A stretch of DNA of 10,624 bases, taken from NCBI GenBank assembly GCA_030670165.1, contig DAOVCF010000051.1, positions 1-10,624 on the forward strand, given 5' to 3'. The notes below the pieces were generated by a model. That model did not search any database and had not been told where the DNA came from. It saw only the letters and a list, made by a program, of their open reading frames with translations. The translations under genes and the position numbers were made by a program. Origin of the DNA: Candidatus Stahliibacteriota bacterium (GTDB lineage Bacteria; Hydrothermota; Tepidihabitantia; B3-TA06). Positions 1-5,393 of this stretch are shown piece after piece. The stretch's first letter is position 1, and each line of letters starts with the position of its first letter.

Positions 1-193
1 CGAAACGCAGCATGATGGTGTAAAGGACCATGGATACGGTTCCTGCAACACCGGCGGCCAAAAACCAGAGGATGGTTGTCTTGAAGTTCTGCGCACCTGA
101 GGCGTACTTGAAACCTATCTGGCTCGCGGCCAGAGCAGCCAAAGCCACTACGGCGATGCCTGCCGTCATGAATATCTTAAGTGTGGGATTCAT
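1..193 (-). CDS. SMR/EamA-like four-helix half-transporter, partial (C-terminus beyond left edge)
   Basis: I translated this by hand from the ATG at 193-191. It gives 64 codons with no stop, reading off the window. The protein starts MNPTLKIF, then has a hydrophobic helix (about residues 7-23), the turn IGFKYASG, and a second helix (about 40-61) ending LYTIMLRF. This matches the start of small-multidrug-resistance-type proteins, where a Lys follows helix 1 (MKFSEG in EmrE). The membrane Glu that binds drugs and protons in EmrE (Glu14) is Leu here. That fits ArnE/ArnF-like or EamA-half proteins (lipid-sugar or metabolite carriers) better than a drug exporter; this is inference. The gene lies 41 bases beyond the stop of a similar gene on the same strand, so the two probably form a heterodimer. 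It has no Shine-Dalgarno sequence but a promoter abuts the ATG. Confidence 0.7.
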   Translation of the reverse strand, partial: MNPTLKIFMTAGIAVVALAALAASQIGFKYASGAQNFKTTILWFLAAGVAGTVSMVLYTIMLRF

Positions 194-228
194 GAGGCAA
201 GTTTATCCCAAGAAGCTCAGGTTGTCAA
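194..228 (-). promoter_or_regulatory. Sigma70-type promoter, probably giving a leaderless transcript
   Basis: Read on the minus strand: TTGACA at 228-223, a 17-base spacer, and TAAACT at 205-200. Only six bases (TGCCTC) then separate it from the ATG at 193. With standard spacing the first transcribed base would be the A of the ATG. No ribosome-binding site is present, which agrees with leaderless translation. The neighbouring gene starting at 630 has the same TTGACA/TAAACT pair. Confidence 0.45.
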
Positions 229-234
229 TGAATT

Positions 235-630
235 CTAATTGCCGGTCGGGCCAGGACGGGTGAGGGCGATGAGGACTATTCCGGCGAAGACAAGACAGGC
301 ACCGATCCACTGGCCCACACTGATGCGTTCGCGAAAGATGAGCCATGCACCAAACACCTGAACGGCAACGAAACCCAGACCGCCGTGGATCGCGAACGCC
401 AGATGCATGGAGGTGAGCTTAATGAGCCAGGTGTAGGCAAAGACGCCGGTAGCCGAGACAACGTGACCGAGAATCTGCCAGGTCCAGAATCGCCAGAACC
501 CCTGGACCATGGTGGACTGTTTGAAAGAAACTTGGCCCACAAACAACGCGCCTACGGCGTAGATACAGAGAATGATGGGAAGGGCCGTTCCCATGGAGCC
601 GGCGATGGCGTCAAAGATGTTTTGTTTCAT
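235..630 (-). CDS. SMR/EamA-like four-helix half-transporter
   Basis: A 131-residue membrane protein with four predicted helices at about 15-36, 51-71, 76-98 and 105-123, the usual size of an SMR-type protein. Helix 1 ends QVSFKQST, with the Lys of the SMR turn. Residues 79-123 (FAIHGGLGF ... FRERISVGQWIGACLVFAG) match the helix 3-4 region of the family, where EmrE has YAIWSG and ends IGMMLICAG. The EmrE drug-binding Glu14 position is Leu and its Trp63 position is His, so classic proton-coupled drug export is unlikely. A flippase or metabolite carrier of ArnE/ArnF or EamA type is a better guess. It is paired with the similar gene ending at the left edge, which suggests a heterodimer in the inner membrane. 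No Shine-Dalgarno sequence precedes the ATG at 630. Confidence 0.8.
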   Translation of the reverse strand: MKQNIFDAIAGSMGTALPIILCIYAVGALFVGQVSFKQSTMVQGFWRFWTWQILGHVVSATGVFAYTWLIKLTSMHLAFAIHGGLGFVAVQVFGAWLIFRERISVGQWIGACLVFAGIVLIALTRPGPTGN

Positions 631-667
631 GCCGACTGCAGTTTACCCGTAACACACAAACTGTCAA
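631..667 (-). promoter_or_regulatory. Promoter of the SMR-like gene pair with the CCGTAACAC motif in its spacer
   Basis: Read on the minus strand: TTGACA at 667-662, a 16-base spacer (661-646), then TAAACT at 645-640, nine bases before the ATG at 630. The predicted start site is around 633, so the leader would be two or three bases or none. The spacer ends in GTGTTACGGG, the reverse complement of the CCCGTAACAC motif seen at other promoters in this window. A protein bound there would block RNA polymerase, so an operator is plausible. Confidence 0.45.
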
Positions 668-753
668 GACTTCACCCTCACAAGCCGCACAAACTATACA
701 CCCGCAATAACTTATTGTTCCGGCGGGGAGGTAATCTTATGTTGGAGGAAGGC

Positions 754-775
754 GGGCCGACCTAAAGGTCGGCCC
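754..775. repeat. Perfect GC-rich palindrome
   Basis: GGGCCGACCT at 754-763 pairs exactly with AGGTCGGCCC at 766-775, leaving AA in the centre (TAAA as a realistic loop). The flank reads CCTACGA. No gene ends here, because both neighbours are transcribed away from it, so it is not an obvious terminator. A dispersed REP-like palindrome is the best guess; the family cannot be named from one copy. Confidence 0.6.
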
Positions 776-948
776 CTACGAGCTACAACAATCAGGACAC
801 TTGGAGGTCAACTGTTCACCGTCAAACAGTCCAGACAAATTTGCAATTTGAATTGAGCGACACCCTCGTGCACAGAGACAGGTGAGGCTGTTGTCCATCT
901 TTCCCTCACCTCATCCCGTAACCCTGGTAACCATCTCCCCGCGCCCAC

Positions 949-977
949 TTGACATTCTTGAATTCCCGCATTATTAT
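949..977 (+). promoter_or_regulatory. Candidate upstream sigma70-type promoter
   Basis: TTGACA at 949-954, a 17-base spacer, and TATTAT at 972-977. A degenerate copy of the window's recurring motif (CCCGTAACC, 915-923) lies 25 bases upstream. It could drive the lipoprotein gene at 1117 from a start near 984, or a short RNA. A second, better promoter follows at 1057. Confidence 0.4.
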
Positions 978-1056
978 CCTACGAATAGAGTCCTACGAGG
1001 TTTGCAGCGGAAATTATGAAGTTACGGAAAAACAAACCGAATAGAAGCATTTGCTC

Positions 1057-1084
1057 TTGACAAACTATCGTCTGGCTCTATAAT
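1057..1084 (+). promoter_or_regulatory. Strong sigma70-type promoter of the lipoprotein-LysM pair
   Basis: TTGACA at 1057-1062, a 16-base spacer and TATAAT at 1079-1084: both boxes match consensus exactly. The predicted start near 1091 leaves a leader of about 26 bases carrying the ribosome-binding site AAAGGAGGTG (1104-1113). GTTACGG, the reverse of the recurring CCGTAAC core, lies at 1021-1027. High expression is expected, as for an abundant envelope protein. Confidence 0.75.
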
Positions 1085-1116
1085 AGTCGCACATGATTAA
1101 ATTAAAGGAGGTGCAA

Positions 1117-1407
1117 ATGCACAAGCGACTTATCGCACTGGGTGTGCTGGTCGTCTTCGGACTTGGCTTGCTTGCGGGTTGCGGAGCCTCCAAGCAGTTA
1201 ATCGCTGATATGGAAGCCGCGTGTCAAGCAGCTGACGATGCCGAAGCCAGGCTTGCCAGCCTCGAGTCGCAGCTCCAAACGCTTCAGTCTGATAAGACCG
1301 CCAAAGAGACGCACATCCAGGAACTCGAACAAAAAATCGCCGAGCTTGAGAGCGCCAAACCGTCCCGTGGCACAGGTGGCAAGCCCGAGCGAACCGAAGT
1401 GAAGTAG
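1117..1407 (+). CDS. Small coiled-coil lipoprotein
   Basis: A 96-residue protein with a lipoprotein signal: basic start MHKR, hydrophobic core, lipobox LAGC with the lipidated Cys at residue 22. The mature part is almost wholly charged and helical, with heptad-like Leu/Ile spacing at about 34-80 (LASLESQLQTLQ ... ELEQKIAELE) and a flexible Ser/Gly/Lys-rich tail ending in Lys. This is the architecture of Lpp-type or other structural lipoproteins, but I see no specific family match. The ATG at 1117 is chosen because AAAGGAGGTG lies four to six bases upstream. The in-frame ATG at 1093 is at the predicted transcription start and would add MIKLKEVQ before the signal peptide. It lies eight bases before the LysM gene and shares its coiled-coil pattern, so the two products may associate. 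Confidence 0.8.
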   Translation: MHKRLIALGVLVVFGLGLLAGCGASKQLIADMEAACQAADDAEARLASLESQLQTLQSDKTAKETHIQELEQKIAELESAKPSRGTGGKPERTEVK

Positions 1408-1415
1408 GAGGACCC

Positions 1416-2003
1416 ATGGCGAAGAAGTTATTGCTTCTGGTAATGGTGGGCCTCGTCGCGTTCGCCGGTGTGGCCTATGGCGCCAAGATGAAGAAAAAGG
1501 ACGCGGAAGCGCAGCTAGAGGCCTGCAACATCCGTGAGGCGGCTGCTGAAGAAGGACTCGTCAACGTTGAACCCAAGGTTAACGCCTTAAAGGACGAGGT
1601 TTCTACTCTGGACGCCAGGATCGCCGACCTTGAAGCGCGTCTTGCCGAGCTCGAGGCGCAGCCTCGCTACTGGGGTCGTTACTCCGTTAAGCCCGGTGAC
1701 TATCTCTACAAGATCGCTGCCGATGAGTATGTCTACCATGACGGCTCCAAGTGGCCGGTAATCTACGAGGCAAACAACGACCTGATCTCCGATCCCAATC
1801 TGATCTATCCGGGCTGGGTACTCTTTATACCAGGCGTCAACGAATGGAAGGTGAACTCGGGCAACTGGCTGTGGAAAATCGCCAACTCTGTAGCGGTCTA
1901 CGGAGACGGCTCCAAGTGGCCGGCAATCTACGAAGCAAACAAGGATCAGATTAATGATCCGGATCTGATCTATCCAAACCAAGTCTTTGTTATTCCGCGT
2001 TAA
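1416..2003 (+). CDS. Exported coiled-coil protein with two LysM domains
   Basis: A 195-residue protein with an N-terminal signal (residues 1-22, probable cut near AYG-A), a coiled-coil segment (about 48-82, VEPKVNALKDEVSTLDARIA and on) and two consecutive LysM domains (about 88-139 and 143-195). The LysM cores are SVKPGDYLYKIA and KVNSGNWLWKIA, each followed by DGSKWP.IYEAN and a DP.LIYP...IP end. LysM domains bind the glycan chains of peptidoglycan, so the protein probably sits in the periplasm on the cell wall. The two domains are an exact 55-residue duplication. GGAGGA at 1407-1412 is the ribosome-binding site; it overlaps the stop of the preceding lipoprotein gene, so translation is likely coupled. 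Confidence 0.85.
   Translation: MAKKLLLLVMVGLVAFAGVAYGAKMKKKDAEAQLEACNIREAAAEEGLVNVEPKVNALKDEVSTLDARIADLEARLAELEAQPRYWGRYSVKPGDYLYKIAADEYVYHDGSKWPVIYEANNDLISDPNLIYPGWVLFIPGVNEWKVNSGNWLWKIANSVAVYGDGSKWPAIYEANKDQINDPDLIYPNQVFVIPR
1677..2000 (+). repeat. Tandem duplication of the LysM-coding segment, 165-base period
   Basis: The two LysM domains are offset by 165 bases. Long stretches are near-identical in DNA as well as in protein: TCCAAGTGGCCGG appears in both copies, as does GATCTGATCTATCC or close to it. Conservation in DNA suggests a fairly recent duplication or ongoing gene conversion. Confidence 0.7.
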
Positions 2004-2015
2004 GCCCGATATGAT
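1987..2015 (+). promoter_or_regulatory. Weak candidate promoter for the phoH operon
   Basis: TTGTTA at 1987-1992, a 17-base spacer and TATGAT at 2010-2015. The -10 box is good and the -35 box matches consensus at four of six positions. It overlaps the end of the LysM gene, and the predicted start near 2022 would fall in the terminator-like hairpin. No better promoter is visible between the LysM gene and phoH. Confidence 0.25.
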
Positions 2016-2019
2016 TATT

Positions 2020-2047
2020 GAGGGGAAGACGAATTAGTCTTCCCCTC
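2020..2047 (+). terminator. Terminator-like hairpin after the LysM gene
   Basis: GAGGGGAAGAC (2020-2030) pairs perfectly with GTCTTCCCCTC (2037-2047), an 11-bp stem with a six-base loop. The stretch after it is pyrimidine-rich (TTCCCATCTTCCC) but lacks a clean T run, so intrinsic termination may be partial. Confidence 0.55.
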
Positions 2048-2067
2048 TTCCCATCTTCCCTTGACCC

Positions 2068-3006
2068 ATGTCACGACGTATCCTGAAGATGAAGGACGTT
2101 GATCCCCTGCTTTTAACAGGGGTGGGGGAGGAGAATTTGCGTGCCCTGCGAGGAAACTTTGACGTACAGATTGTGGCAAGGGGAACAAAGCTCACCCTCG
2201 AGGGTAAGGATGCCGAGGTAGACAAGGTTGCCGACCTCGTGGGACGCCTCTGTAGGATGATACGCTCAGGAAGAATCATTACCCCGGAGATAGTGCTTGC
2301 CGAGACGGAAGGCGTGCGGAAGCCCCGTAACCGAAGCGAACAGGAAGAGGGCGTGATCTACACCCCGCGCAAGGTCATCCGCCCCCAGTCCGAGCATCAG
2401 CAAAGATACATAAAGAGTATAGATGAAAACTCGATAACATTCAGCATCGGGCCGGCAGGAACTGGCAAGACATATCTCGCGGTTGCCAAGGCGGTCGAGG
2501 CGCTCACAAACGACCAGATCGACCGCATCATCCTGACCAGACCAGCGGTTGAGGCCGGGGAATCCCTTGGATTCCTTCCAGGGGACTTGAAGGAGAAGGT
2601 GGATCCCTACCTGCGTCCGCTTTACGATGCGCTCTCCGACATGATCCCAGCCGAGCGCATGAGACGCTTTTTGGATAATCAGGTTATAGAGATAGCACCG
2701 CTTGCTTTCATGAGAGGCAGAACCCTTTCGGACGCCTACACCATCCTTGATGAGGCCCAGAACACCACCCCTACACAGATGAAGATGTTTTTGACCCGTC
2801 TTGGCTGGAACTCTCATTCAATAATAACCGGTGACGTTACTCAGATCGATCTGGAGCATTCCGAGCAGTCAGGGCTGCTTGATGCAAGAAGGTTACTTTC
2901 GGAGATCGAAGGCGTAACGTTCATCTACTTTGATTCCACGGACGTGGTTCGCCCGCCTCTGGTATCGGCAATAATCGAGGCGTATGAGAAGAAAAAACCT
3001 TCGTAG
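2068..3006 (+). CDS. phoH: PhoH-family ATPase (YbeZ type)
   Basis: A 312-residue P-loop ATPase of full family length. The N-terminal part (about 14-75, PLLLTGVGEENLRALRGNF ... SGRIITPEIV) is the KH-like region typical of YbeZ/PhoH. The ATPase has a Walker A motif GPAGTGKT at 128-135, the PhoH signature TRPAVEAGESLGFLPGDLKE at 157-176, and a Walker B motif AYTILDEAQN at 223-232. PhoH-like proteins are linked to RNA metabolism, and YbeZ interacts functionally with the RNase YbeY, encoded two genes downstream. The stop overlaps the next gene by 23 bases. The ATG at 2068 has no ribosome-binding site (the preceding bases are pyrimidine-rich), so the start is less sure than the family call; the protein N-terminus nevertheless aligns with the family from near this point. 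Confidence 0.93.
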   Translation: MSRRILKMKDVDPLLLTGVGEENLRALRGNFDVQIVARGTKLTLEGKDAEVDKVADLVGRLCRMIRSGRIITPEIVLAETEGVRKPRNRSEQEEGVIYTPRKVIRPQSEHQQRYIKSIDENSITFSIGPAGTGKTYLAVAKAVEALTNDQIDRIILTRPAVEAGESLGFLPGDLKEKVDPYLRPLYDALSDMIPAERMRRFLDNQVIEIAPLAFMRGRTLSDAYTILDEAQNTTPTQMKMFLTRLGWNSHSIITGDVTQIDLEHSEQSGLLDARRLLSEIEGVTFIYFDSTDVVRPPLVSAIIEAYEKKKPS

Positions 3007-5092
3007 GCTGCTTCTTGCCGCATCGGTTATAGCGGTACTTGCAGCCCTGAACCTGGCACCGCTTCTTGCACCGCCCCCTAAAATGGAGTATGCCGAGGGT
3101 GATGTGGTCGAGAAGGACCTTTACGCCCCTATCCCCTTTCCACTTCCAAAGGATTCAACCCGTCTCGTGGCCGAACAGGACAGCGCGGCAGCAGGGGTTC
3201 TACCTATCCTTACTCTGAAGGAGGAAGTCGAGACCCAGTGGCGGCAGACCTTGCGAGACCTGCGCACCTCTGACTCGATAGCCAGTGAACTCCCTTTAGA
3301 GAAACGCGAACTGCTCAGCTCGAAACTGCTTGCCTCCGCAGACAGCGTCGTAGAGGTGATTAGCTCCCAGGGCTACTTCCGAGAGAAAGAAGACCTTGCC
3401 GCACGCAAGGTAGTTATCCTTATGGAAGAAGTGGAGATAGGGGAATCTTTAGACAACATACTGGGCTTCTGGGACGCTGACACCCTGATTGAGAACTCAG
3501 CCCGACGCCACTTCACCGCAGATAAACAAAGGGCAGCCCTGCTGACAGATATACTCAGACGGATCATCTTGCCCAACCCGAATCTGGTGTATGACAGCAA
3601 GGAAACCGAAGCAAGACGCGAAGCAGCACGCAACAGCGTAAGCCCTTATGAGGGATTCGTTGAACGTGGAAAGTTGATAGCCGAGGCCAACAGCCGTATC
3701 GATCCCCTGACCCTTAAGAAAATCACGGCCCTTAACGCAGAAATAGAGGGCAACTGGAGATTGAAACTTCAGCTCTTCATCCGCCAGAATCTTCTATTCA
3801 TATTAATCCTTTTGGTCCTGGGATTATGTCTTTACCTCTTAAGGCGTGAGCTCAAGGTTCGTGAGTTCCTTTATGTGACAATGCTGCTGGTAGTTGGGTT
3901 TGCAGCAAGCCTTATCCTGCGACGCTTCTCGATATGGTGGTTCGTCCCAACCGGCTTTCTGGCGCTGGCCGTGGCCATGTTTATTGGACCACTTGAAGGG
4001 ATTCTCCTGGCAGGTATCGGCTCCGTACTGATATACCTTCCCTGGCAAACTGAGCCTGAGTTTCTCCTTTATGCACTCCTTTCAGGCTCAGGCGCCCTGC
4101 TTGCTTTGCCACTGATGCATCGCCGCATAGGATTCGTTGCAGCCTTCGGTTTCATACTCGGCGGAGGAGTCGTTGCGCGGGGAATCTTTATCCTGACCAA
4201 GGTCAACTTCTCGCTTCGTGAACTGCCGATGTTGGGACTGGAGGCGGGCATAAATTCTGTGATCAACTTCGCACTTCTTGCAGCCGCGTTCTTTGCCGCA
4301 GAACGTCTATTCGGCTTCACCTCAACCCTTAGCCTTACGGAGCTTGCCGATCTCAACAGACCGATGCTTAAGGAACTCTCACTCAAGGCAACCGGAACGT
4401 ACCACCACAGCATACTTGTGGGCAGCCTTGCCGAACGCGCCGCCAGGGTAATTGGAGCCAATCCGGCCCTGGTACTTGCAAGCGGCTACTACCACGACAT
4501 AGGCAAGATGGCAAAACCCCAGTACTTTATAGAAAACCAACTGGACGAAGAAAATCCCCATGACGGGCTAAAGCCTCGTATGTCCGCCTTGATACTCGCA
4601 AATCACGTCAAGAAAGGTCTGATAATGGCGGAACGTTGTCGGCTGCCGCGTCCCATTCGCGATATAGTAGCCCAGCATCACGGAACCACACGGATGGAGT
4701 ACTTTTACCGCAAGCACCTTGAGACCAAGGATGCAGAGTCCGTACCAGAGGAGGTCTTCCGTTACCCTGGGCCAAAACCTCAAACCAAGGAGGCGGCGTT
4801 GGTGATGCTTGCAGACTCGGTTGAGGCGGCGGTGCGCGCCCATGGATTTACGGACCGTGAAGACCTGGAAAGATTCATAAAGGAGATAATGGACGAGAAG
4901 ATCTCGGACGGCCAGCTGGATGAATGCCCCTTCACCACTGCAGACATCCACGAGGTACGCAAGGTCTTTACCTCCACCCTTATCGGGATCTTTCACCCAA
5001 GAATCAGTTATGAGAAAAAGAATAACGCTACTAGCCCCAAGAAGAATTCAAAGAAAAGCAGCCCTGCGAAGACTCGTAAAAAGCGTTCTTGA
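2984..5092 (+). CDS. pgpH: PgpH-type 7TM-HD membrane phosphodiesterase (probable c-di-AMP hydrolase)
   Basis: A 702-residue membrane protein with the full 7TMR-HD layout: an N-terminal anchor helix (7-27), an extracytoplasmic domain (about 30-260), seven transmembrane helices (about 265-442) and a cytoplasmic HD domain (about 465-650). Metal-binding residues are visible: H474/H475 (TYHHS), H504-D505 (YYHDIGK), H541 (ANHVKKG), H565-H566 (QHHGT) and D611 (LADSVEA). In Listeria, PgpH hydrolyses c-di-AMP to pApA, and this is the likely reaction here; the nucleotide specificity is inferred from the family. The gene overlaps phoH by 23 bases, with a weak GAGG site at 2977-2980. The Lys-rich tail (about 678-702) overlaps ybeY by 83 bases in another frame. 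The order phoH-pgpH-ybeY is conserved in many bacteria. Confidence 0.93.
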   Translation: MRRKNLRRLLLAASVIAVLAALNLAPLLAPPPKMEYAEGDVVEKDLYAPIPFPLPKDSTRLVAEQDSAAAGVLPILTLKEEVETQWRQTLRDLRTSDSIASELPLEKRELLSSKLLASADSVVEVISSQGYFREKEDLAARKVVILMEEVEIGESLDNILGFWDADTLIENSARRHFTADKQRAALLTDILRRIILPNPNLVYDSKETEARREAARNSVSPYEGFVERGKLIAEANSRIDPLTLKKITALNAEIEGNWRLKLQLFIRQNLLFILILLVLGLCLYLLRRELKVREFLYVTMLLVVGFAASLILRRFSIWWFVPTGFLALAVAMFIGPLEGILLAGIGSVLIYLPWQTEPEFLLYALLSGSGALLALPLMHRRIGFVAAFGFILGGGVVARGIFILTKVNFSLRELPMLGLEAGINSVINFALLAAAFFAAERLFGFTSTLSLTELADLNRPMLKELSLKATGTYHHSILVGSLAERAARVIGANPALVLASGYYHDIGKMAKPQYFIENQLDEENPHDGLKPRMSALILANHVKKGLIMAERCRLPRPIRDIVAQHHGTTRMEYFYRKHLETKDAESVPEEVFRYPGPKPQTKEAALVMLADSVEAAVRAHGFTDREDLERFIKEIMDEKISDGQLDECPFTTADIHEVRKVFTSTLIGIFHPRISYEKKNNATSPKKNSKKSSPAKTRKKRS

Positions 5093-5390
5093 CGCCGAGG
5101 GCTGCAGCAAGCGGGTCAATATAGTGCTAACGGACGACGAAACGCTTGAGGATCTAAACGAACGCTTCAAGGGACGCAAAGGACCCACCGACGTGCTGGC
5201 CTTTGACTTTGAGGAGCCGGATTTCCTTGGGGAGGTTTACGTCTCCCTTAACCGCGCACGCGAGCAAGCTAGATATTACGGTGTAAGCGAAGAAGAAGAA
5301 ATAGAAAGGCTCGTGCTCCACGGGCTTCTGCATCTTTTGGGATACACACACTCCCGGATGAAACCAATAATGAAACGCTACCTGGGATAA
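5010..5390 (+). CDS. ybeY: YbeY endoribonuclease (rRNA maturation)
   Basis: A 126-residue protein with the zinc-binding signature HGLLHLLGYTH at 104-114 (His 104, 108, 114). Upstream are the family's LDAEG, VLTDDETLEDLNERFKG and GPTDVLAFDF segments (about 27-67). YbeY is a metal-dependent RNase for maturing the 3' end of 16S rRNA and for 70S ribosome quality control. The C-terminus after the third His is short (HSRMKPIMKRYLG). The ATG at 5010 is chosen because the family's N-terminal helix (RRIQRKAALRRLVKSVL) starts just after it. A longer frame from 4920 would add 30 residues without family likeness and lie further inside pgpH. Even so the overlap with pgpH is 83 bases. No clear ribosome-binding site is visible, so translation is probably coupled to pgpH. 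Confidence 0.93.
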   Translation: MRKRITLLAPRRIQRKAALRRLVKSVLDAEGCSKRVNIVLTDDETLEDLNERFKGRKGPTDVLAFDFEEPDFLGEVYVSLNRAREQARYYGVSEEEEIERLVLHGLLHLLGYTHSRMKPIMKRYLG

Positions 5391-5393
5391 TTG

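Larger units (their letters stand above)
631..1116. other. Divergent intergenic region
   Basis: A 486-base stretch between genes leaving on opposite strands. It holds the minus-strand promoter at the left end, a perfect GC-rich palindrome at 754-775, three small hairpins (ACTGTT/AACAGT at 811-830, CAAATT/AATTTG at 836-850, AGGTGAGG/CCTCACCT at 880-911), and two plus-strand promoters at 949-977 and 1057-1084. TCCTACGA occurs twice (977-984, 991-998). An open frame at 385-765 runs into this region but is antisense to the transporter gene, has no ribosome-binding site and resembles nothing, so I do not count it as a gene. Confidence 0.6.

Noticed and set aside
30..263. Plus-strand open frame of 77 codons
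   Set aside because: It is antisense to the left-edge transporter and has no family likeness.
385..765. Plus-strand open frame of 126 codons
   Set aside because: It is antisense to the well-supported transporter gene over most of its length, has a shadow-like composition and no ribosome-binding site.
1093..1116. Upstream ATG for the small lipoprotein gene
   Set aside because: It falls at the predicted transcript start, lacks a ribosome site and would place MIKLKEVQ before the lipoprotein signal. ATG 1117 has AAAGGAGGTG.
4920..5009. 30-residue extension of YbeY
   Set aside because: The extra residues are unlike the family N-terminus and lie wholly inside the pgpH HD region.
5391..5393. TTG start for the first CNNM gene
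   Set aside because: The next codon is ATG; the TTG adds one residue and nothing favours it.
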